A stretch of DNA of 64,000 nt, taken from contig CM068581.1 of NCBI GenBank assembly GCA_035048485.1, positions 62,535,393 through 62,599,392 on the forward strand, read 5' to 3'. The stretch is from Pteria penguin (taxonomy: Eukaryota; Mollusca; Bivalvia; Pterioida; Pteriidae). Numbering within the stretch: the first letter of the stretch is position 1; the number at the start of each line of letters is the position of its first letter. The notes under the pieces were generated by a model, which did not search any database, had not been told where the DNA came from, and worked only from the letters and a program-made list of their open reading frames with translations. Both the position numbers and the translations under genes were made by a program. Positions 1 through 11,500 of the stretch are shown one piece after another.

Positions 1-835
1 GCGTGGCCAAATAAAGGAAATAAGGAGAAAATCGATAGCATGAAATATACAATTTAAACTAAAATCATATGGTTATGGTTTGTTTTGCCTTTAGCCTTTT
101 GGCTAATCAGCTTCAGAAACATTATACAACATGTCATTTCAAAACATATATACAATATAAATATATAATTATGTAAACAGTGAGTGGAGTGAAAATTTGG
201 AGGTATGGACAATTGTAAACAAGATATTGCTATGATAACAAATACATGAAAAACAAATACATGATATGATAGTAATAAATCAAATGGTAAGTATAATGAA
301 AATAAGTACCTTAATCATGGAATCTATTTTTAAATGCACAAAAGAGAAAAATTTGGATAATTTACATAAAACTTTCCTATTCTTCAGAGTGAGCAACTGA
401 ACAAGTTTAAACATTGAAGGATTTCTAAAATGATAATAATTAATCATGTACCGCGTCATTGACATTGTTATGGTAACTTTAATGTTAACTTTGTAAATTT
501 TATTGAATATACGTGTGCGGTATAATTTTATGCACCGTTATCTATATTTTGGAGTTATATATTTCTATACAAAAGTAGAGTATCAAATTTCACTTTTATA
601 CAATTTTCAAGTCTTCCCATTATTCTCCCACATCCTCATCTGATGTCTTATACTGAATTTTATACCATACTATTTTCTTGTACATGGTTTCCATCCACTT
701 TGTAAAAACCAAATATATGTGTATTCATAATTACAAGTACAAATTTTGTTATAGGTTTTTAACATGAAACATAAAATACTGCACAAGTATTTTGCTTTTA
801 AAAGTTTCATTACATATTTTCTTGTCTTTACGCTG
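1..835. other. intergenic, no feature recognised
   Basis: AT-rich sequence upstream of the first SINE. No exon-like open frame with splice sites, no RNA gene and no obvious tandem repeat were seen. The short open frames here have no recognisable domain. Confidence 0.5.
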
Positions 836-1127
836 AAGCCGGTGTGGCCTAGTGGATAAGGTGCTCGGCTTGTGAGCGAGAGGTTCCGGGTTCGACTCCC
901 CGCCCTGGGCGCACCGATGTCCTGTCTTTCGGATGAGACAGTAAAAACCCAGGCTCCGTATCGTGGTATGCATGGCACATTAAAGATCCCTTACTGCTTC
1001 GGGTGGGTCTGTTGCAAAGGTCAAAATTTGTATGCCCCGAATCAGGCAAGATGCCGTCACCATATACGTGAAGTATTCGTGGTGTGAGGTTAAACAAAAA
1101 TCAACCAATCAATCAATCAATCAACCA
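836..1127 (+). mobile_element. tRNA-derived SINE, family 1, near full length
   Basis: The copy starts with a tRNA-like head (AGCCGGTGTGGCCTAGTGG) containing a pol III A-box, followed by a B-box (GGTTCGACTCC) at about 888-898. A conserved body follows (CTTTCGGATGAGACAGTAAAA, then CACCATATACGTGAA) and the tail is built from repeated AATC. The same body occurs about a dozen times in the window, in both orientations. It is a retroposed SINE, not a functional tRNA: the head has no proper acceptor stem and continues directly into the body. Confidence 0.88.
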
Positions 1128-1397
1128 ATATCGGAAGTGTGATCAAATACAACTATTTTTGGCAATAAACTGTTTGTAATCGTTTGTGAGGTAATAATGC
1201 ATTATCTGATTATCAATAGATTGCGATATTTACACCAAATTGTTATATAATCATTCCCGTGTTTTCTTGTCATTATACTTTACGCGTCAATACCTTTCTT
1301 GTCATTTGAAATTACGGCATTGAAATCCCAATAAAACGCCTTTGTTATGAATATTTTTTGCAGCCCCTTTAAATTGATGTACTTTATCATTTAATAA

Positions 1398-1614
1398 CTC
1401 CTGATCGGGAGGCCGGGGTTCGATTCCCGCTCTGGTCATGCTGGTGTCCTGTCTTTCGGACGAGACAGTAAAAACCGAGGCCCCGTGTCGTGGTATGCAT
1501 GGCACGTTAAAGATCCCTCACGGCTTCGGGTGGGTCCGTTGCATCAGGCAGATGCCGTCACCATATACGTGAAATATTCGTGGTGTGACGTTAAACAAAA
1601 ATCAATCAATCAAA
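1398..1614 (+). mobile_element. SINE family 1, 5'-truncated copy
   Basis: The copy begins inside the tRNA head (CTCCTGATCGGGAGG, then the B-box GGTTCGATTCC) and keeps the body and the AATC tail. The anticodon-arm region matches the copy at 36457 (CTCCTGATCGGGAGG) rather than the copy at 836 (CTTGTGAGCGAGAGG), so at least two head subtypes exist in the window. Confidence 0.8.
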
Positions 1615-1754
1615 AAAAAAACAAAATAAATACTAGTTTCGGTTGTAGAATATATTAATATCCATAAAACCTGTTTTCTTGTCACACCTGTCATTATATA
1701 TGATGAATACATGAATAAACAGTTAATATCTTAAATGAATTGTTTGTTATTTTA

Positions 1755-1995
1755 CGTCACACGGGGATTATTTCACAGATATGGTGACGGCATCTACCTG
1801 ATGCACTGCACAGAAATTTAGACGTATCTGAGCCAGTGAAAGATCTTTTTCGTGCAAACGCTGCTCTAACTCGGGACTACAGGTTTCTCTGTTACATCCG
1901 AAAGAAAGAATGCTTACGAGTTTCCGGTCGGGCTCGAACTCGGTACTCCTCAGTTCCGAGTCATACACTCTACCCACTGAGTTACCCCAGCACTA
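1755..1995 (-). mobile_element. SINE family 1, diverged reverse copy
   Basis: In the reverse orientation the body is recognisable: CGTCACACGGGGATTA, the ATATGGTGACGGCATCTACC segment, and a head remnant with GGGCTCGAACTC as the complement of the B-box. It is strongly diverged and therefore old. Confidence 0.65.
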
Positions 1996-2492
1996 TAGCT
2001 GTAATTTCGTGTAGATGCTACATTCACCTTTCTGATACGTATTTCTTAAGAATACCTTTGATGAAGAAAACCCGTATGAACAAACACGATTACTCAATAC
2101 TAGTACTCTGCTGTTACCTAACGACTCAAATCTGAGACATATCTCATAAATAGAAGCCACCATTATATATTTCAGAAGCCATTGTTTGTTTTTATTTCTC
2201 TGTCCATTGTGACGATTGCCATTTTACCAGGTATAAATGAGCCGGAATCTTTTGTATAAATGAAATCACCCGCTAGATTTACAACTAAACGTTGGGTAAC
2301 TTCGCAGAAACGAATTTAGGTTTTGCAGACTTGAACGAAATTGGCGAGCAGGATATCAACCTGAAAAAAAAATTATTTTACAGGTAACATTCTGAAGTGA
2401 GGGTAAAACGTTTTAAAATTCAGTTTTATCTGTATGGTCTTAACTTTTTTGTTGATATAATTTATAGATATCACTTGACATACGGACTGGAC

Positions 2493-2556
2493 ATGTTGTG
2501 GATAGTAGTGGGAATGTTGTTTTATGTCTGTAGCGGAGATCACATTCACATAGCAG
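2493..2556 (+). CDS. laccase exon 1 (signal peptide)
   Basis: ATG at 2493 opens [20 protein letters not shown], a short hydrophobic signal peptide with likely cleavage near VCSG|D. The donor at 2557 is GTAAGT and the exon ends in phase 1, matching the phase of exon 2. The exon is only 64 bp of coding sequence and was found by the hydrophobic start plus matching splice phase. An untranslated exon further upstream is possible. Confidence 0.75.
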
Positions 2557-5500
2557 GTAAGTGAACTCATTATTTAAAAAAAAGCATAATTGTAGTTTGT
2601 GAAAGTGTTTTAAACGTACCAAATATTATGATAGTACGTGAACAACCTAAGTATTACATTATAATGGAAGTTTGTGAATACATTATTAAAATATAGAATA
2701 TTACGGTTTTATGTGAGCTCATTATAAACGTGTAAAATATGATGTTTATGGTAGTATTTGTACACATTATACAAGAATAAAATATTATGATAGGGTGTGA
2801 ACTCGTTTTAAAAGTATAAGATATAAATGTATTATGTGAACTCAGTATAGAATATAAATTATAATGATAGTATGTCAGCAGTTTTGAAAAATATAAAGTG
2901 TAATGGTAGTACATGTATGTGAACACATAATGAAAACATAACACAGAGTTTTAGTATGTGAACTCATTATTGATGTATATGATATTATGGTTATATGTGA
3001 ACTCATTATTAAAATGGAAAATATAATGGTAGTATATGGTTTCTTTATCAATACATACCATATTATGATGCTATCTGCACTCATTATGTACATGTAAGTA
3101 TACTATAAATTGCTTGTATGTGCAGTTATTAAAGTAGGAAAACTATGATAATATGAGAACACGTTATAATTTATTGTTATAAGGTGAACCTATTATAAAA
3201 GCTTAGAATATTTGGTGAACTCAATATAAAATCAAATAAGAATTCACTATAAAGGCATAAATTATTATGGAAGTAATTGCAATAAACTGCGATATATTCA
3301 TAAAATAATTCTTATGTGGATGTCATATGATATCTGTAATTTGTCACTGTGCATGTACCGGTATACAACTACGAGTCAAATCTGACTGGCATGTAAGGAT
3401 GAACATTTCTTCGAGTTCTCTGATTTAATATAAGCCGGTGTGGCCTAGTGTATAAGGTGCTTGGCTCGTGATCGAGAGGTCGCGGGTTCGACTCCCGTCC
3501 GGGGCACACCGGTGTTCTGTCTTTCGGATGAGACAGTAAAAACCGAGGTCCCGTGTCACGGTATGCGTGGCACATAAAAGATCCCTCACTGCTTCGGGTA
3601 GGTCCGTTGCAAAGTTCTAAATCTGTATGCAATGCATCAGGCAGATGCCGTCACCATATACGTGAAGTAATCGTGGAGTGACGTAAAACAATAATAAATA
3701 AATCAATCAACTGATTTAATATAAATTCATATGTCAGAAGTGACGTCGCGTTGACCACAAACCGATCATGCATCGCTATGTTGGTTAAAGTACTCACTGG
3801 TAAAATGTGTCAACCAATATTTGCACGAAGCGTCTTCACCATTGTAGACTGACAACGTAACTTTTGATTTTAAATGTACACATGTATTTTTTTTATTTTT
3901 GTATATAGCCCGCATTTCGCGGTGAAATTACAGTAATTTAATTAACATTACAAGCAAATGGTTCTAGAAATGAGACACACTATTTAAAAAGTAGCCGCAA
4001 GTAGTGGCCTTAAATGAATGATAGGGCCACAATTCCTTACGTTGCGTAAACTTGCATTTTTGATAAACGGAATGGCCGGCACGATTCTACGCATTTCGGC
4101 ATAAAATGGAGCAAATATCTAAGATATATAAACATAAAGCAAACGATCGGCAATGTTATCTTACCCCCGATCTGTCGTCTGAAGGTTCTACACACATTTT
4201 TCCCCAACCTGTTTCAAATTTGCCGGTTTCTGTGTCAGCCATTCGGTCTCGCGAGATCTCGTTAACAGAAACCTCGCAAAAAGAGGCGGAGCTGACAAAA
4301 ACACGTGGTCATTGTTATTTTTATGTCATTTCTCTGTTTACATTTTATTCATCGGCTAGTTATTTATGAAGAAGAAAACTAAATTGAAATGACCAGAAAT
4401 GCGGTAACTATCCGATAAATAAAATGTAAACAGAGAAATGACATAAAAATAACAATGACCACGCACCCATGACCACGTGTTTTTTGTCAGCTCCGCCTCT
4501 TTTTGTGAGGTTTCTTTTAACGAGATCTCGCGAGACCGTATGGCTGACACAGAAACCGGCAAATTTGAAACATGTTGGGAAAAAATGTGTGTAGAGCCTT
4601 TAGACGACAGATCGGGGGTAAGTTAACGTTGCCGATCGTTTGCTTTATGTTTATATATGTTAGATATTTGCTCCATTTGATGCCGAAATGCGTAGAATCG
4701 TGTCGGCCATTCCGTTTATCAAAAATGCAAGTTTACGCAACGTAAGGAATTGTGGCCCTATCATTCATTTAGGGCCACTACTTGCGGCTACTTAAAAAGT
4801 AGACTTAATGTAAATAAATGACGAAAAAAAAAATTTGGGAGTTCACAGAATTGCAAATTGTAAAACTTCAGAATCATTATTTCAGATATTTGATTTCCAA
4901 GACACATTTTTCACAAGGAACTTAATGAAAGATATCTAATTTTACTGATTCTCAAATATTTTGGAAGTATTCTGTTTTATTGTTGAAAAACGTAATGCAT
5001 AAAAAGTATTTTTCTTGTTTTTTTTTTTGACAAGACTATAGAGACCATCCTTGTATTCGAGAATGCCACGTGAACACTCCAATGCTGTGCAAGTACAACT
5101 TCACTGCGGAATATTACTACACGCTAACACGTGCGTGTTATAACTGCCCGCACAACAAGACAGACTGTGATCGACCGCACTGTGTGGCAGCGGACGGTAT
5201 ACCAAGGCCAATTGCTGTGATCAACCGCATGCTTCCGGGACCCGCAATTCATGTAAGACTAAACATATATAACACTGAACAAAATATATACCATATGTGC
5301 TAATCATAAAATGATAGTAAGTGTTCAGTCGTATTCAGAATATGTGGATTTATGAATTTGAACCAACGCTCCATCAACTAGAGAATGTCTGTAAAACATA
5401 TGCCCCTGCATGGGCTTAATTCATAGCAGCAATAAACTTTCCTAAATTATGTTTCATGGGCCATAATTCCTATAAATATTACCAGTAGTGTAGTTTTGCC

Positions 5501-8500
5501 TTTTGACATATTGACCTTCATATCTATAGATTTCCTTCCCTTTTAATAAGGTTTTAAATTATCTCTGTTAAAAAAATTGACCTGTAAAATATGTGGAATA
5601 TGATCATATACTGATGATCATTTGTAATATATGATAATATATGAAAATTACATGGAAACCAAAAATTTATGACTTTTTTTTCAGCTGTGACTTTGACCTT
5701 TGATCTTATGACCCGAAAATCAATAGGGTTTCCCTCCTTTTGATAAGCAAGCATATATCCAAATTTGGTTCGAATATGATGAAAGGTACTTGAGTAATTA
5801 TCCAAAAACCAATAATAACTGGCTATTGTTATCAACTGTGACCTTGAAGTTTGACCTTTTGACCCCAAGATCCATAGGGTTCTTCCTCTCTTGATAAGTA
5901 AGTATGTATCCAAATATGGTTGTAATATTTTGAAAAGGTACTTGGATTATCATCTGGTAACCAATGTGTGATGGAAGGACAGAAGGACGGACAAAGCAAA
6001 CTCTAAATACCCACTGCCATACCTGGCGGGGGCATAATAATGTATGAGGTAACGATATGATCTACATGCTTATAGATGTGTCTTATGATCACATGGAAGC
6101 TTGTTCTATACTACACTAAATCCTAGACTTATGGTAGCAGTTAAACATTTAAGCAATTGCAACAATGAAAATATAGCACTTCGTTTTACTGAACTTAATT
6201 AAATTAGGTGAATCTATTTCCGGTGTGGCATAAAACGGGTACAATCGTAACCCGCATGCAGATTAATCATTGTGAAGAAAATAACAGTTGTACTATAGTA
6301 ATATTTAGCCTGTATAATTAAAATGTGATTATATAAACATTTATCCTCTACTTCATTCCACAAGATTCTGCTGTTAAAATTGCACTTTTTTATACCATGC
6401 CCGAAAATGGATGCTTTACATTAAAAATGTAAAATTTGAAGCGTGTTTGTACAAAGAATTCCGGATAAAATCTTGCTCCTGAAAAGGGAATTTATTTCTC
6501 GTGTTTATAATTTCTACCTACTCTTCTTGTTTTGTTAGCACGTTTCCACACCTCATTATAAGGGTCATGTGTTAGTAAGTATCTACACTCCCTGAACAAG
6601 TGTAATTAACAAGTGTCTATGTCACGAGTAGTAACGGCCTGAATTTCCTGGTTAAGAGTGACTTGTTCACGAGTGTCTACATTCACAAGACAACGAATTT
6701 TTTTTTATTATAAAATATGTGTCCTTTAATTAAGCTGTGTTTGTGGTTAGTGGGAACGTGGGCCCGTAAACCTGTTAATCATATCAAATTGACTAGACAT
6801 AACAATTGACCGTCCCAAGTCGGTATCGCAGCTGCACTTTAATCGAAAGTTTTTGTGCTGTTCTTATATTCTTCAAATTACACTATTGACAGTGCATTTC
6901 CGTGGTGACTCCTGTCATAAGACTGAGTCGGATGCTTTTTTCTCACACTTTAGACTGAAAAATCCTCAATTTTTCCTGGAAGAGATATTTTTATCTCTGC
7001 CTAGGCATGAAACAGCTAAAACCGGAAGTTCCGGTATAAGTATTATTACATAAGAGTTACCTTTCTTTGACTATGGTATGTGAAAACAATTTTAACACGT
7101 GCCCATGCCCATGCTCGGCATGGATATCACTCGATATGGGCACTCGGATTGAGATTTCTTTGTCTCTTCCGTGGCATGGTGTAAGATCCTATTAATCTTT
7201 TTCATTAATACGTATATGTTTCATTATTTACAGATTTGCAAAGGCGATACTGTCCTTGTAAACGTATATAATAGACTGGAGGGTCATGAAGGCTTGACTA
7301 TTCACTGGCATGGGATTCATCAAAGGGATTCTCCGCACATGGACGGTGTACCCATGCTTACGCAATGTCCCATACCGTCACAGTCAACTTTCCAGTATAG
7401 GTAAGATTCAGCACATGGACGGTGTACCTATGCTTACGTAATGTCCCATACCGTCACAGTCATCTTTCCAGTATAGGTAAGATTCAGCACATGGGCGGTG
7501 TACCTATGCTTACGTAATGTCCCATACCGTCACAGTCGACTTTCCAGTATAGGTAAGATTCAGCACCTGGACGGTGTATCTATGCTTACGTAATGCCCCA
7601 TACCGTCACAGTCAACTTTCCAGTATAGGTAAGATTCAGCACATGGACGGTGTACCCATGCTTACGCAATGTCCCATACCGTCACAGTCAACTTTCCAGT
7701 ATAGGTAAGATTCAGCACATGGGCGGTGTACCTATGCTTACGCAATGCCCCATACCGTCACAGTCGACTTTCCAGTATAGGTAAGATTCAGCACATGGAC
7801 GGTGTACCCATGCTTACGCAATGTCCCATACCGCCACAGTCAACTTTCCAGTATAGGTAAGATTCAGCACATGGACGGTGTACCCATGCTTACGCAATGT
7901 CCCATACCGTCACAGTCAACTTTCCAGTATAGGTAAGATTCAGCACATGGACGGAGTACCCATGCTTACGCAATGTCCCATACCGTCACAGTCAACTTTC
8001 CAGTATAGGTAAGATTCAGCCCATGGGCGGTGTACCCATGCTTACGCAATGTCCCATACCGTCACAGTCGACTTTCCAGTATAGGTAAGATTCAGCACAT
8101 GGACGGTGTACCCATGCTTACGCAATGTCCCATACCGTCACAGTCAACTTTCCAGTATAGGTAAGATTCAGCACATGGACGGTGTACCCATGCTTACGCA
8201 ATGTCCCATACCGTCACAGTCAACTTTCCAGTATAGGTAAGATTCAGCACATGGACGGAGTACCCATGCTTACGCAATGTCCCATACCGTCACAGTCAAC
8301 TTTCCAGTATAGGTAAGATTCAGCCCATGGGCGGTGTACCCATGCTTACGTAATGTCCCATACCGTCACAGTCAACTTTCCAGTATAGGTAAGATTCAGC
8401 ACATGGACGGTGTACCCATGCTTACGCAATGTCCCATACCGTCACAGTCGACTTTCCAGTATAGGTAAGATTCAGCACATGGACGGTGTACCTATGCTTA

Positions 8501-11500
8501 CGCAATGCCCCATACCGTCACAGTCAACTTTCCAGTATAGGTAAGATTCAGCACATGGACGGTGTACCTATGCTTACGCAATGCCCCATACCGTCACAAG
8601 CATCTTTCCAGTGTAGGTAAGATTCAGCACATGGGCGGTGTACCTATGCTTACGCAATGTCCCATACCGTCACAGTCAACTTTCCAGTATAGGTAAGATT
8701 CAGCACATGGACGGTGTACCCATGCTTACGCAATGTCCCATACCGTCACAGTCAACTTTCCAGTATAGGTAAGATTCAGCACATGGACGGTGTACCCATG
8801 CTTACGCAATGTCCCATACCGTCACAGTCAACTTTCCAGTATAGGTAAGATTCAGCACATGGACAGTGTACCTATGCTTACGTAATGTCCCATACCGTCA
8901 CAGTCATCTTTCCAGTGAAGGTAAGATAGGAGAAAGATGATTATTTGATTTATTATCCAGACGGTTTTAGAATACCAAGTATAGGTTAAGTAAACATGGT
9001 TCTTTCTCTTTCTCTTTTTCGTCTGAATTATAAATGAGTCCAGAACATATGATAAATATACAGGTATGAGTTACGACTACACAAAGTTATACTCGAAAAT
9101 GAAACACATTTTTTGTCAATTAGTAAAGACTCGAGGGTAAAACCTATCCGCTTCTGCATTATTATTTTCTTCTATTCGTTAGTACAAAATATACAATATA
9201 TTTTTGTCAGTTTTCATTTCATTAATTCTAAATAAGCCGGTTTGGCCTAGTGGATAAGGTGCTCGGCTCGTGATCGAGAGGTCCCGGGTTCGACTCCCGT
9301 CCTAGGCCTACCGATGTTCTGTCTTTCGAATGAGACAGTAAAAACCGAAGTCCCGTGTCACGGTAGGCGTGGCACGTAAAAGATCTTTCGCTGCTCCGGG
9401 TGGGTCCGTTGCAAAGGTCAAAATTTGTATGCAATGCATCAGGCAGATGCCGTCATCATATACGTGAAACACTTGTGGAGTGACGTAAAACAATATTCAG
9501 TCAATCATTAGATGTAAACAGTCTAACACAAAATACCATGAATTCGTAAGTGATAGAAAAATCGTATTGGCAATTACTGTAAAATCTGAAGGTATCAAGA
9601 TTAAATAAAATGGCAGGAACAAACGTATACGGTCAACAGATTGTATCTATAAGACACTATAGTTTAGCAGACTTATGGGTTAAGTGAGCATTTCCTGTTA
9701 GCTAGTAACATCCACCAATATATACCAGACCCTCATGGAGGAAGACTTCAAAACCTATGCGAATAAATCTGTAAAACACACCGATTGAGACTTACAGATC
9801 CTGATGCGACAATAGAGAAATCACACCGTTAGACAACTGATCGTATGATACATGTAAATGATGTAGACTTTGCTGTTTAACTCGGATTACACAAATGATT
9901 CATTTCCGCACTAAAACACAGACATATCGTCAGGCATGATATTGCAAGTTTTGTTTGAGTGTTATAAAGAAAGAGGTCATATGAATGAATAGATTCTTTT
10001 TACATTGCATGTACATGCATTTGAAATGTATGCTGTTTTGGCATTTGTCGTTGTTTGTTTAGTATTGAAGATAACAAGGCTGATGTATAGTTATTTCCCG
10101 TCATAATGTATCAGTACAAACGATGCACATTCAAACCAATTTATCTGACTTGTTCGCAGAGATCTTAATTGATGTAAAATGGGCGGGTGTCAATTTCAGA
10201 TTCCGTCCATCAAATTCTGGGACACATTTTTGGCATGCGCATTCAGGATTGCAGAGAGCAGACGGAGTATTTGGAGCTTTCATTGTGAGGGATGCAAAAG
10301 AAGACGAACCTCACCTCGGTATCTATGACTACGACCTCCCGGAGCATACAATGATTGTAAACGATTGGTTGGTGGAACTGGCAATTGATCGATTTGCGCA
10401 TCACCATCACGCAACTGGCGACAATAAACCGGCATCTATGCTCATCAACGGTAAAGACGTATGACATATCTACCCTATGTTAAAGCCAATGTGGTTCAGT
10501 GAATGAAGTGCTTGGCTCATGGTCAAGAGGTCTCGGGTTCGACTCCTGCCGTTTGCACACAGGTGTCATGTTTTTCGGATGAGACAGTAAAACCGATGTC
10601 CCGTTTCACAGTAGGCGTGGCACGTAAAACATCCCCCACTGATTCGAGTGGGTCCGTAGCAAAGATATAAATTTCTGTGCGATGCATCAAGTAGAAGCCA
10701 TCACTATTTACGAGAAATAATCGTGGACCAACAATATAAGCGATAGAACACAAGTTAAGAAAGACAACCCTTACTTTGATTTTGTTTACATTAGACAACG
10801 ATATTTCTGATATATTGAAAATACTTGTATCACGATTACAATTAGAATGCAAAAAACGGACAACATATTCATGTACATATGTTGAAATATCAGTACTGCA
10901 TCGGACAAAAACCAACCCATGTTACAGTGAATAAAAAAGTCTTTCACGCATAATTTTTACATTGTATCTTAACTTCTTTGCTAATTATTTTTTTCTGAAC
11001 ACGATATTAAGAACTCTACTACTATTCATAGGGAAGGGAGTGTTCGGGAATGTGAGTGCAGAGGACGGTCGGGTGAGTCAGACTCCCTACCATGAAGTAA
11101 CTGTACGTAAAGGACTACGTTACCGTTTTCGTGTGATCAGTAACGGGATCTTGAACTGTCCCATCCAGCTTTCCATAGATAATCATACACTAACGGTAAT
11201 AGGTAGCGATGGCAACCCCTTCAAAGGCGTGGAGGTCCAGTCCATCAATCTCTTTGCCGGAGAGAGGTATGACTTTGTCCTGTTTGCCAATAATACAATT
11301 GGAAATTACTGGATTCGAGCAAGAGGAGAGGCCGATTGCAGTGTTAAACGTGCATTCCAGCATGCCATTCTGCGGTATAACGGAAGTGACGACACAGAAC
11401 CACCTCTCAGCAAGGGGTATGATGCTTCAGACAGGACGGGCAAGGTATAGTTCAGCATCAAGACATCAACCAAATATTTACATTTTTTCAATAGTTTTTG

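Noticed and set aside
836..910. tRNA gene call on the tRNA-like head (anticodon arm CTCGG/TCGAG-like, B-box GGTTCGACTCC)
   Set aside because: The same head with the same non-tRNA body and AATC tail recurs many times, with target duplications at two copies; it is a SINE head.
4106..4562. Conserved small protein encoded twice (plus and minus strand)
   Set aside because: The duplicated peptide arises because the two arms of the foldback element are reverse complements; no domain recognised.
5554..5913. 119-codon reverse-strand open frame with internal duplication
   Set aside because: It covers the 'gacctttgacc' dispersed repeat and its duplication mirrors the repeat units.
7401..8928. 20 additional coding mini-exons carrying a copper motif
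   Set aside because: Each unit is 76 bp (frame-shifting), has TAA directly after its donor and only a weak acceptor-like TTCAG without a pyrimidine tract; the units lack the HWHG part.
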